DNA of 64,000 nucleotides from Fratercula arctica (Eukaryota > Chordata > Aves > Charadriiformes > Alcidae), in assembly GCA_947846985.1 (NCBI GenBank), contig CANTUZ010000006.1, positions 46,915,207 to 46,979,206 of the forward strand, given 5' to 3'. Below, in pieces: positions 34,486-46,545 of this stretch (positions within the stretch are counted from its first letter, which is position 1; each line of letters starts with the position of its first letter). The notes beneath the pieces are model-generated. The model was not told the DNA's origin. It did not search any database and worked only from the letters and a program-made list of their open reading frames with translations. A program made the translations under genes and the position numbers.

Positions 34486-37400
34486 CTGCAAGAGAGAGGA
34501 ACAGTGCTTGTAACATGGTTTTTTAACTGAAATAGCAAAGAAAGAGGGATGTGCTTGGCGTGGAGGAATTGGAAGGAGCCCCCGAGCCAGTTTCTGGCTG
34601 GGCTCCAGCGCTGGGAGAGCCCTGGGGGCCAAGGAGAGCTTTGCTTTCACCAGCACTGCTGCTCAATAGAAATCTCCTTTCTCCATCCCAATTGTTTTGT
34701 ACAACAGAGATGCTCTGCCCCCCTTTGTGTTTGTCTGCATTATTTTAATACAGCCCCATAAGCAGCAGGAACCTGATACCCTTTGAGTGCCCATCACGTG
34801 GCTTAATTGCTACCAAAAGTGATGATGGCTAGGTATCTGCAAGGTGATGGTGGCCACCATGGGTGTCCTGGTGGGGGCCAAGCCCAGCCCCAAGCTTGGC
34901 GGCCCTGCAGGGATGCTCCTGCTGGTACCACCCACCATCGCCATGCCCAGCCACATGGGACCTTCTGCAGGACATTGCCGTGCTCCACCTGTGCTGCAGA
35001 AGAACATCTGGGACCATAGCTTTGCTCCTGTATCCAGCGTGCGGACGACTGCTGTCTGCCTGTGCCAGGCTGCATGTGGATACGGGGCACGAACACCGCC
35101 AGTTAGCCAATACAGGGACAGGTCATTTTTTTGGTGCTATAGAAGTTGACCCTTAGAGCTCTCTGGCTACCCCAGTTGTTTTTCCATTTTGCGTGCTACC
35201 ATCATCCTGGTGAATCCTGAAGGAGAAAGTTTTAAAGGATGCTGCTTGTTCAGGTCCCAATGAACCATGTGGTTAAAAAAAGTCCTTGGTGTGGTTTCTC
35301 CTTTCAGTTTATCACGTTGTTTTTGTAGTTATTTAAATACACTTTTAGGAATTTTTTTTTTTTTTTTAATTAAGAGGTGTTGTTTTTCTGGAGTAACTGC
35401 AACGAGCTTTGGGGTCCCACTTCTGTGTAGTTAAGGCAAGCTGAGAGAGGAGCTCAGCAGAAGCTTTAAGACTGTCTTAAAATTGTCTTACGATTCCAAA
35501 TCATGAGGTTTGTCTTAAAAATAATGAAATTATCTTGGTTTGTTCTTTCTCTGTGCTTTTTCATCTTGGGTCATATTTTTAAGGACTATTCAGCAACTGC
35601 CATTTCCCCTGGTCCCTTTCTGCTTGTTTTTTAGCGAACTGCCTAGTTCTCAGGCGAGCTCCTAATACCAGCAGCAATGGCTTCCTAGTGACATGTGACA
35701 ACTACTTGACTTTGAGCAAAATAACAAGAATTGATGATCTCTGCATGGTAATATAAAGGAACAGGAAAAATAGGTTATTAAATATGAATTTTAGCCTGGC
35801 AGCTTCTTTCCTGTTAATACAGAAATCTCTCTCTCTTTTTTTTTTTTTTAATTGCCTTGAAGACAAAACAATTATTTTTCCATCTTTACATCCAAAACAA
35901 ATTACATTGTGTCTACCAGGCAGCCTTGTGTTGTTGGAGTTTATTAAATAAAACACAGCATTCATTTCGTGTTTTGGTTGATCACCGTTCAAACTGTGCT
36001 AATTTTTTACCTCCAGCGACCACAAGCTGAAAGCTGAAAGGCTGGATGTTCTAGCTAAGAATAATAATAAGGCTCTTGAGCAAATATGCATCTTTGGGTT
36101 CGGCTTTTGGGTTGCTCAAGGAGTCAGCTGGTTTGCGGCATGGGCTGGATTTTACTTTCTGGTTTAAATGAAGGTTTGTGTTGGAAGGGGGCAGCTGAGC
36201 CAGGGCTCAGCGGGTCTGTGCCGGCCGGGATGAAGCAGAGCAGCCCTCGGGGCAGCGTGTCCGTGTGCTGGCATCTCCAGGGGGGCTCTGCTTTGCCAGG
36301 GTTGTGTTTCAGCCACGGGGGAAATAACTCCTCTAAGCAAAGTGATCACCGCCCAAAATTCATCCTCCTTTTATCCAAAGCGCGGCATCTCTGAAGCACG
36401 GGCGGGCAAAGAGGTCATCTTGTACTTCCCCCAATCACTTCCCATCCCTTATTTAATTATTTTCCTTGGACTTTATTGGATGCCCCTAGTTGAGTTTGAA
36501 AGACTCAGGTTGCTATGCTTAGGTTTGTGCCAAATTGACTTAAACTAGCCAAGGAGCTGGGCAGAAGTATCTGTCTGGTTTTTTAACTGTTACAACTTAG
36601 ACGTTCTGATCTCTGCACAATTTTTTTATGTGTTTTGTACTGCAAGAAAATATCTTTCCCAAGTGAACCTGTCCTTGGTTTACTCATGGAAAAAACCTGT
36701 CGCCAGGTGAAAATGATAGATACTGAAGAGTCAGCTCTGAACTCTTGTAAGGAAAAGCATAATGAGAATCAATAGCTGGAAGTTGAGGCTAGACAAATAA
36801 AAGTTGGGTGAGTAACTATGGGAAGAGATGGACACAGGGAAGAACTGATTTGTGTCTCTTGATATCTTTATGCCATTACTGGATGTTTTTGAGAAGTCTG
36901 AGCTTGTCACAGAGGAGTTGCTGGGCCACCAGAAGAGGTGGGATGGAGCTGCTGAGGCTGCAGGATGGTCCTTGGTCCCATCACCAGCTTTGTGCTTTGG
37001 CATGGGAAGACCTGCTCTGTGTTTTAGAGGGGCTGGGACTGATGTGCTTTGAGGTCAGCAATTTTTCATCACCTTATGTGTGGTGTCCATGGGAGGCCAG
37101 TGAAGGGTTTGGGAAAGGTGGTGTATGCTCCAGTCTCACTGGAGGGATCCACATCCACACTGGAAAAATTAGTGCATCCCTCAAACTGAAGAAAGTTGAT
37201 TCAGACAGGCCAGTTCTCTCTTAAGGCATGTCAGGGTACAGAAATGACTTCCTCACCAGCATTGCAAGCCACCTTAAGGGAAGACATGGCATCCTTGTCC
37301 AGGAATATTTTTAAACTGCTAAAATAATAAAAAACTTAAATATTTTAAATGGTTTAAAGGAGGAACTGGCTGGTGGATCTGTGATGTGCCCAGATTCAGG

Positions 37401-38947
37401 TTGCTGAGCTGTTCCAGCTACCTGAGGCTCGGCTGGGGCCAGGTCCTCCTGCGTGGCTGCCCATTGCCATGGGGCAGCCCAGCATAGCCCTGGGATTCAC
37501 ATAACCCCTCCTGAGGCACCAAGGGAAAGAAACCTCCAAAACATCTGAAACGAAATGACTCTGTAATTGCCGCTATATTCAATTAAAGCAATCATTCGAA
37601 ACTATTCCAGATGTTTAAGTGAGATCAGCATATTGCTGCTCTGTAGCTTGGAAAACATCTTTTCACTCCACTTAAAGCCATAAAAAAAAATATAAATCTC
37701 ATGGATGGCAATGATTTGCATGGGGGAGAGATGGTTCGTTTCTGCTCTGCTCCACTAAGCTTGGCTAGCTAGAAGCACACAGGCAGAGAGAAGGAGAGTT
37801 TTTACTTGTGGTTTTTACCTGCTCTCTTCATTATAAACCCATGAAACCCAAGGGAGCTGTGGCTCGGAGGGGGCAAGCCCAGCTCGGGGAGCTGCAGCCG
37901 GGTTTCGGAGCTGCTCAGCTCTCCATCATCAGGCAGCCTGGGTCGGCTTCCCCCGGCTGGCGCTTGCTGCTGCCACCGCGCGCTTGTTAGCAACCGCTGT
38001 TTGTACCGAAACACTCTTCTTCATTAGGGTAAATTAACTAAAACAGCAATCAAGTGGGAAGGAGAGGCCTAGGTATTTACAGGCATAGATCTTCCGTAGT
38101 GTCTGGGTGGGTTGATTTGATTCCAAATCAAAGCTGCTTTCTGCCAGCTGCCCCGTGCCAGCGCAATGCCCCCCAGCATCGCCCATCCTCGTCACTCCCT
38201 GTGGCTCCAGCTACGGGAGCTTCCCAAAACCTCATCTGTGCTTTGGCATGGCTTATTTGATTTTTCTGTTAATGACTCCCCTCCATCCAGGAGTCCATAG
38301 GGGTATCCTTAAGCAAAGACCTCTATTAAAAAATGCTGGCAATGCAGCAAGAGGCAGAACATCGATGGTGATAACTGAAAAAAGAGAGCTCCTGCTGGTG
38401 TATTGATGGAAACCAGGCAGGGGCACACATTAAGGAGGAAAAGGTTTGGCTTCCTCTGGTTTTCCTGGCTCACAGAGATAATTATTACAGAGAAAAACTT
38501 GCTGATGCTCTGGTAGCAGCTGGGTCGGGATGGCCCTGGCACAGGGGACAGCAGTGCCCGTTTTGCTGCAGGGCTTTTTATGGGGAAAGCCCTTTCCTCC
38601 TTGCCCGGGGCCCCAAGATGTGCCCTAGAAATGCAGGGTTGAAGCAGGTTCCTATCAAACCCCGAGGTGGTGCCTGCTGTGGACCTCAGAAATAGTAATA
38701 CAGATGTTGACAGTGTGGGAGCAGCAGCCCTCAGGCCCCCTGCCCGCTCTGCGCGGGGGCTGCGTGCGGAGCTGGGCTGCAGCATCCCCCACGGGCAAAG
38801 GGAGCCCCAAAGACTCAAGAGGATGCGAGATGCAGCTCAAGATGATGCAAGAGGTGGCTCCCGGCAGCAAATCCACTGCAATCCCAGACGAAGGACAAGA
38901 GAAAGAGAAAGAAAGATGCTAGTCTGACTTCCCCGCTCGCTCTCCTC

Positions 38948-38972
38948 TTTTTTTTTTTTTTTTTTTTTTTTT
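38948..38972. repeat. Poly-T tract, 25 bases, followed by acceptor-like sequence
   Basis: An uninterrupted T run followed by CTTTCTTTTAATTACTAG. On the + strand it would act as a very strong polypyrimidine tract. No retroelement body is attached. Confidence 0.85.
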
Positions 38973-39012
38973 CTTTCTTTTAATTACTAGCCCTGTAATG
39001 GCAAGGCAGACT

Positions 39013-39175
39013 TGTACGAAGAGACCCGAGCTACTGAATTTCATTACGGCCCCGACAGCAGGCAGAGAAATGACGTCAGCGGCGCGATGTGGCGCGGTGG
39101 GAGTCAGGCAGCGGCTCTGGCGGCCGCCGGACCAGAGGGATGCCTTCTGCCGGGGCTGCTTGCACTGCGAGCGGA
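39013..39175. promoter_or_regulatory. Mini CpG island with palindromic CRE
   Basis: By hand count there are about 17 CpGs in 160 bases, surrounded by AT-rich DNA. It includes a perfect CRE, TGACGTCA, at 39071-39078, next to GCGGCGCGATG and GGCGGCCGCCGG. It lies in SLC7A14 intron 1, about 9.3 kb inside the gene. It could be an alternative promoter or a CREB-responsive enhancer. Confidence 0.45.
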
Positions 39176-42100
39176 ATTTGATTTGGAGTTTTTACGTGCT
39201 TGTTTTTACAGGCTTGAGCCCCAGCCGGGCTGCCGCTGTAAAAGCTGGCTCTGTCTCCATCGTCAGCCCTCCTTAAAGGGATTTAGAAGCCAGGCACGGA
39301 GCCGACAGCGAGAGCTGGTCCCTGCCAGTCCCAGCGCAGCTCACGTGGGTCCAGCTTCAGCAATCTGGCCTTGGGCCTCTGCTGTTAATTTTGGGCTCTT
39401 TTATTTTTAATCTTTCCATTTTTACCTCTGCTTGAGCAATGCAAGTGGAGCTGTGGTTAATTTAAACTGAAATTCTTGCCAAATTAAACTAGCGATACAT
39501 TACAGGTTTAAGACCGATTTTCTATGCTGCATCAACTCAAAAAATGGGTTCAGGGATTTCTTTTTTTTTCTCTGTCTTCACAGCAAAATGGAAGTGGAGG
39601 GGTTGAACAGCACTTTTCTGTGTTACTTCTACCTGTGTTACTTTATGTGCTTTACCAATGTTAGCACTGCTGTAAGATGGCTAAACATCACTATCTTCTT
39701 TTGACAAATAAGCAAAATAAAAGAGGAAATACTTAATTTGAGCAAAGACAAAAGGCAATCGTGCCATGCATCCAGAGCCAGCCCTCAGGAGTCCTTAAAC
39801 TTTGTATTCTCGTCTCTCGTGCAAGTGTCAAAAGAGCACAGACATGTAATCCAGTAAAATAATTAGCTTGTACAAAGAAATGGCTCTTCTTGCCCTTCTC
39901 CAGCCTTCAGAGGGGTGGTACAGGGCGTTGGTTTAACCGCTGCCATCTCTGGGGAGAGATTGCACTGCCTGAATAACGGGAGAAAAGCTGGAGAGAAGGA
40001 TGGGAGAGGTGTTAAACCTCCAGCCGGTGGGTCCTGTTTCCACAGCTAAATAGCCAAGTCAGTATTTGAGCACCACTCTTTGGGTACCATGTTCCTGGAG
40101 GTGAGCAATGAGGAGGTCTGGGTGGCCCGGTGCTTGCCTGCCCAAGGAATAAATGGGAACTGAAGTGACACGGGGATGAAACTGGAGCTGGTCGTGGTGA
40201 AGGCCAGCAGATCCCTTAGGTATTGGGTTGTTCTAAACTTTGCCGGGGTTAATTACATGCCAGTCTCGCAAGCCGGCGGTCCAGGCTCCCAGGGTTCCTT
40301 GGGATCCTCTGCAGTATCAGACTAGTAAGAAAGAGTTCCGGGGATGGAGAGATCAGTGTTTTCCTTCTCCTTAGAGGCTGGATGCATTTGGAGGTAGCAC
40401 CTATAGCTCTTATAGCCTGCAGGGGATGGGGACCTTTTAATCCTTTCTGAGATGTTCATGGGCATCCCTGCAGGTGTGTCCCCTCCCCTTAGACCGTAAA
40501 TCCACCTCCCCAAGACATCAGGTTTTCTGCTGTCCTCCTCCCTTGTGCAGCCCTACGCCTGGCATTTGGGTTTTCCACTTGTTTTCTGCCCTTTTTGTCC
40601 AGGCACCACCGATTCCTCATGATGCAGAGTGGCTCAGGGCTGAGTGCAGGGTACTTATGACAGATACAACACTCTGTGAGTGCCGAGCTGTAAATAATGC
40701 AATATGCATGAAGTGTTCCATTTGTGTTTGTAAAAAAGCTACTTAATCACCAGAAAGGAAAAAAAAAAAAAAAAAAGAGAGAGAGAATCATGGAGAAAGA
40801 GGTATAATCAATTTGCACTTTTCTAAAAAGGTCTAGTTTGTCATTGTTGTCTTGAGATGGCAAAGTAAAAGTCTTAAAAAACCACAATGATACTGCTAAT
40901 GCAGGGAAATGACAATCAATGGGTGAGCTGAGAAGGAGATGGGGAACCAGGAACTTTTTGGAACTGCTCTGGCAGGCTCCCTCTAGGACAGTGGTGAAAC
41001 CACACGAAATGAGTAAATTTCTTCCTCTGTCAGTAAAATGGACAAGGCAGGTACTTTGCTGAGTGCACGAGTGGTTAATTCAGTTGGGTTTTCTACGGAA
41101 GTGGAAGAGAAACCATGCTAAAAACTATTAACACTCCCCTAGATGTACCTTGTTGAAAACAATATTGCTTTTGTACCTTCCCGTGGGCATCTGCAGAAGG
41201 ACCCTGGTGGCTCCGTGCACCTTCAAGCGCTCATTTGTGGCGGCTGCATGGTTTTACATTTGAAATACAGATGTTGATATCGATGCTTATGGCTATCGGA
41301 TATGGCTTCCTCCATCCTTCTGCAGTCACGAGCCATGGCATGGTCGAACACATGAAACAACTCCTAAAGGAAGTTTGGGGGCACAGGTCTGGGTGCTCAG
41401 GTTGTTTCAAGGACTAATGTGCCGACATCTGAAATTCAGGCGTTTAAAACCCTGCGAGCCGGGTGCCCAGGAACTGAGATTCATGTCGTATGCTGACACA
41501 CACTTCTGCAACCTTCCCTCTGGTTTTGATAGCAGCAGCTCCAGGCCCTGAGCTGTTACAAGAGGAAAAAGCATCTTCCTGGTAGTATGGTATCTTCTCT
41601 GGATCGTAGTGAGTTGCCTGTTTGCAATGTTGGGTATGGAGTGCTCTACCAGTACCATTGCCATTGGCATCAGCGGGGTGGTTGCAGCCTCGCGTTTGCT
41701 ACTCTGGCCTTTTTCCTATTTTTGGGTAGTGGATTATACTTCCAGTAATTACTGCTTTGATGAGATACACATTTTCTGTAATGATTCTCACAGTCAGAGT
41801 GGACAAGGGCTGCCTTTGTATCACTGAAATGTTTAGACCCGGGTTACCAGATGGTCTCTTCTAGAACTGTGATCATTTAAAAACTGTCTTTGCTTTAACA
41901 ACGTGCAGGAGGAAATCTCTGTAATTACTGGGTTGAGCTTTCTTTTTCTTCCTCCATGGATCCATACTTTTACACCGCAGAATGAAAGTCATTACGGTTT
42001 GCTCCAGGCAGAATGGGTTATTTATTAATGTGTGAGCCTTTCTAAACAAAATGGATTTTTACTGTTGTGAGAGTCGGGCTGATGCATCATTATGACAACG

Positions 42101-42499
42101 TATTTCATTTCTGGGTAGCATTTTGAATTTCAGTGGCAAAAACACAAATTAAACCTTTTAGTAAAGTACCATTTTAGCACTTTGGCTTTGTTGTCCAAAC
42201 CAGAAAAAAAAAAAAAAAAAACTTATGTATCAAGTACAGGATCTGAAAATTCAGTATTTTTAAGCCTCTACTATTATTTTGAAGATTGATGTTTATATAG
42301 AGATTCCTTTATTCCCCACTGAGAAACTGATGTTTTCCTCTCAATGCTGAGTCTCACTTACCAGCAGTCTTTCTGGTTTTTCTGTAATAATTTAACAGGA
42401 GTCTGAACTGGTCTTTTACACTGTAAACACATCAGGCTTACAAACACAGTTCAGCTCTTGCCGGGTTTCAAATGCATTTCTCTTTTGTATGTGCACATG

Positions 42500-42605
42500 G
42501 TCTCATTAATTAGTTATCGTGTTCCATCAGCGCTTATACGAATGTAATTGATTATGCCTCGCTGCCCCATTTCCAGGATTTTGGCTATCAGCTAATTAAT
42601 GCAGG
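42500..42605. promoter_or_regulatory. Candidate conserved element with homeodomain motifs
   Basis: Three homeodomain-type cores lie within 100 bases: ATTAATTAG at 42505, TAATTGATTA at 42545 and GCTAATTAATG at 42591. They are in non-repetitive DNA of SLC7A14 intron 1. This composition is common in vertebrate neural enhancers; conservation cannot be checked here. Confidence 0.35.
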
Positions 42606-45600
42606 ACAGGTTCTCAGAGAAATACTTTCCTCAGAACAAGCTGGAAAGACACATCCTTCAATCCCCAGCCTACTAAAGGCTCCCGAAGAAGCAATAGTAG
42701 TATATGCAAATCAACGGGGGGGTTTTTTGCATATGAAAAAGGGAGCCTAGAGCTGCGGGGTAGTTTGGCTGCTTGTAGCCTGTGTCTCTAAATTCCTCAG
42801 CAGAAGTGTGAGGTAGGTTCAACGCGCTTCCAAGGAAGTGAACAGCAGCTCCTGCTGCTCTTATGACATGTTTGGCTACTTATTCTTCTTATTTGCTAGG
42901 ACAAAAAATCCTTGCCTTACATGAGTAATCCTCCTGCACTTCAACACAACCGATTACATGAGTAATGTGAGCACAAGTTGATCAAAGAAGATGATTTAGA
43001 ATAGAGTTTCTGTGCTTAGTCATTTATCATCAGCAGTCAGGCAAATGCCCTGCAACACCTAAGCAGTCTGTGGTGTGAGTAGTACCCGGTGTTGTGGCAT
43101 GCAGGCTTTTTGACCTTTCCCAGTGAGTTAGTTATGAATGCACATCTAAGACTAAATCAGCACCTAGCATGGCACTAGTGAAGCAGAATTAACTGAAGAA
43201 TTATAGGTTCTTAAAAATGCTAATAGCATAAAAATTAAGGTATTAGAATATTCCTGAGTGTTGCACATACGCTGGCCGGAGATGCCCTTGTGTAGCATGG
43301 GAATCAGCACGAGCCAACATGATTACCTTTAGCTTAAAATTTGCTTGCCATTGAAGACCTGGTAGCTAATTCCATACTTGCTTTTAGCCTCCCTTACTGG
43401 TGAGACCCCAAAACCCAACCTCTTCCACAGAGGCAGCACATTTTGTCTCCCTGCTACAGTAAGTAGAGTGTCCCCATGGTGAGCTGCCCTGCCTGGCAAG
43501 GGTAAGTCAACTGAGGTGCCCACATGCGATTAAGAGCGAAGAGTAGAGTTGCTGAAACATTATTGCTGTAGTTCTTATTTGTGCCAGAGCTCTCAGCCAA
43601 AGGAACTTGGCATATTCCTTCTTTCTGTCTTAATTTACTTTGTGCAGAGCTGGTGACCCTGGTTATTAATTGTGCATCTCCTGGTCCCTGTTGCTTCCAC
43701 AGCCAGTTAATGAGTGGAACACACCTGCTGTTGCCCAGGTGCCTTAGACAAGGCACTGGTGTACCCAGATGCCTCCGGAGCACCTCGCTGCAGGGCTGGA
43801 GTGGTGTGAGACCCGACACCGGTGCTTTCTGCCTGTTCCCAGCCAAGGATGAAGGACAGGCAGGAGAAGCATACATTTCCTTCACTACCAGACCAGGGTG
43901 TCCAGATCCTACCTGGAGGCCACCTTGATATTGCTGGGCACCTGGGAACAGTTGCTCATTTAGTACAACTTAACAGATTCCTCGTTAAGACCTGTTTCAA
44001 TAATATTCTTAAGCACAGCTTAAAGATAAATTTTAATTGTGCTGCTGCAGGTGGAAGGTGCCCAGATGTGCAAGCAGCATCTAAACACAGGGGGCTGCCT
44101 CCATCCTCATGTTTAAAAAACTTTGTGGAGTAATACCCAGCCCACACACAGGGAGCTGAGGACCTGCAGGAGGAGTGGACCAAGCCACCAACTTAGGTCG
44201 CGGTCCCCAACAAGCGCGAGTCAGTGGCTGCTGAGAGGGGCTGCCCTCAAACCCACCCATTTGGTTTTTTAGATGCTTACCTAAAGTTTCGACGCAGATA
44301 CCCCCCTAGACACTTGCAGTAACCCATTTCCCTATAGGGGTCAAACCACTTGATCCTGTAACTCCGTCCTCTCAAAATTAGGACACGGTACTTGAAAAAC
44401 CTGCGCCGCAAGAGCTCTTCTTCTGTTCGCCTGCCAGGTAGATTTAATTTATGGTATCGTGCATTTCAGTAAATTATTGATACAGTCACTGTGCAGAGGA
44501 ACAGAAACAATGGAGTCACGTGCTGCGTGGCTCCACCTCGCTGGTTTTGTTTTGTAAGTGCATGGGCTTCGCTCTGACAGTTTTATTGCAGGGAAAAAAT
44601 AGTTTTCTCCTAGGGCTGTTCCAGCCTGGTGACAGAAAGGGATGGGCTGTGGTGGCAGCATCAACACTAGCTGGAACACCCAGCCCCGTGCCGATGACCG
44701 CATAGCCTAGAGGCAGGGCTGCTATTCCATGAGCCAAGGAACCATACACAAGAGAAAAAATTGCTCAGTACTAGAAGGCAGTTTCCAGCTGACAACTGCA
44801 GCTTAGCTACATCTCATTGCTTGTAAATAAAAAATGTTTTAGGAATCTCTGTGGCTCGTGGATCTATGTTAGAATCTGCTCCCATTTACAGTGTGGGAGG
44901 CTTAATGAGTTCAGCAGATTCACTCTGGGGTGAGGTGAGACTCTGCCCAGCTCTTCATATCCATAGGAAGTAGCTTAAAAATGCCTACTGTGTTTGGTGA
45001 CTCTGGATCCTTTTGCATCCCTATATCTACTGTCTCTCACAAGAATGACAAGTTGAGGCTCAACCATAGCTTTATATTTTATAGAGAGCAACTATCTGGA
45101 AGTGATTTTTTTTTTTAATTTTTTTAAATCAATGTGGAAGACACAAACGCTACCCACCTGCTAATGTTGGGTTTTTTTGTGTGTGCGTGACTTAGGGATC
45201 CCACTACCACACACAAATGAAGAGGTATTTGATTCTTTTTTACATTCTTATTTTTAAAACATCTTAATAATCCAATGACTATATGTTGCTTAAACACATA
45301 CATTATGATGATCTTAATAGCTCAGGTGCTCTGAAAGCAAAGTTTCGATTATTTGGGGGCTAGGAAGTCTGAGGGACTAAGTATTTTCTGTTACAGACTC
45401 TGTTATCCTTTCTATTTTTTTTTTTTTTTTTATGAAGAGCCTAGGATTGTATTTGTGTTTGTGTAAGTTCTTGCCATCCTATTTGCTTGAATGTTACAGG
45501 GCTTCACCATTAATTCAGCCATTGAGAGGTGATCCTGTTCTCACTAAATTTTCTAGAAAAACTCCTGTTGCCTTCAAGGGAAGATGGATGAAATCTTATG

Positions 45601-46089
45601 TGTGTGTGATTTCAGAACTGGGAAAACAGACTGTCTTGTGTTCAAGAAGGAAGTAGTGTCAAGTCAGCCTATAAATATATGCTTTAAAATATTTTGGGCT
45701 GGAATCCTTTCTGATATGATCCCATTTGAGACTCCGAAGTTCCATAAAGAATGAATTTTCGTAATTTTCATATGATCCTAAAAAATTAGAGAAGGGTAAG
45801 ATATGTCTTGACTTGGGAGTCATGACTGACTCACTAAGAATGATTTATGTTTTAAATTGCTTCACTTTACCACAATACGCACAAAGAAGAAATTCTTTTT
45901 AGGGAAAGTTAATTAATGAAACAAGTTGGAAAATTGGGGGATTCGAAATATGAGTTGGACAGTCATTTGTTCTGCTTTTGGTATGTGGTCAAATATCCCA
46001 TCCGTTGGGAATGTTGTAGTTGTCTAGAGAGAAGTCTGGGGCACCTGGGAGCAAAGTTGTACATCTCTGTGCCTAACTTGGAGAATTAA

Positions 46090-46545
46090 GGATCAAAGGT
46101 ACCATTAAGTCCACCAAGTTCATTTTGTCTGAATCGCAGGCCATTAGCTTTTAGGCAATTACTCCTGCAGGGAGCCCAATGACTTGCTTTGGCTAAGTTG
46201 CGTCTTTTGGGAGGACATCAAGTCTTGACATAAACAGATGGAGAATCCAGCAGATTTTCTGATAGCTCCTTCATCAGGTCATCAGCCCTCCACTGTTCAA
46301 AAATGTGATCCCTCACTTAAATCAGAATGTTTTGGCTTTAGCATCTCGGCACTAGCTCATGCTGTGCCTTTCTTTGGCAGGCAGAGGAATAACTCAGTGC
46401 TTAGTAATTTCTTTTTGTAGAGGCTCTTAGATTCAAGAATCAAGTTGCCTCCCACCCTTCTTTTTAATGAAATGAGTTGCTCAGGTGCTGTAGCTCCTCC
46501 ATTGTAAGGGTCTTTCTCCACTCCTTGACAGGCTTCGGCTTTTCT
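46090..46545 (-). mobile_element. Ancient, highly diverged CR1/L3-like LINE remnant, antisense
   Basis: The order and wording match, with heavy decay, the reverse complement of the 3' part of old amniote CR1 elements. These are a GTCTGAAT..CAGGCCATTAG block (46128-46148), CATCAAGTCTTGA..GATGGAGAATCCA (46216-46251), CACTGTTCAAAAATGTG, and a later AAGTTGCCTCCCACCCTTCTTTTTAATGA segment. I judge roughly 30-40% divergence by eye. It is far older than the other CR1 copies here. Confidence 0.6.
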
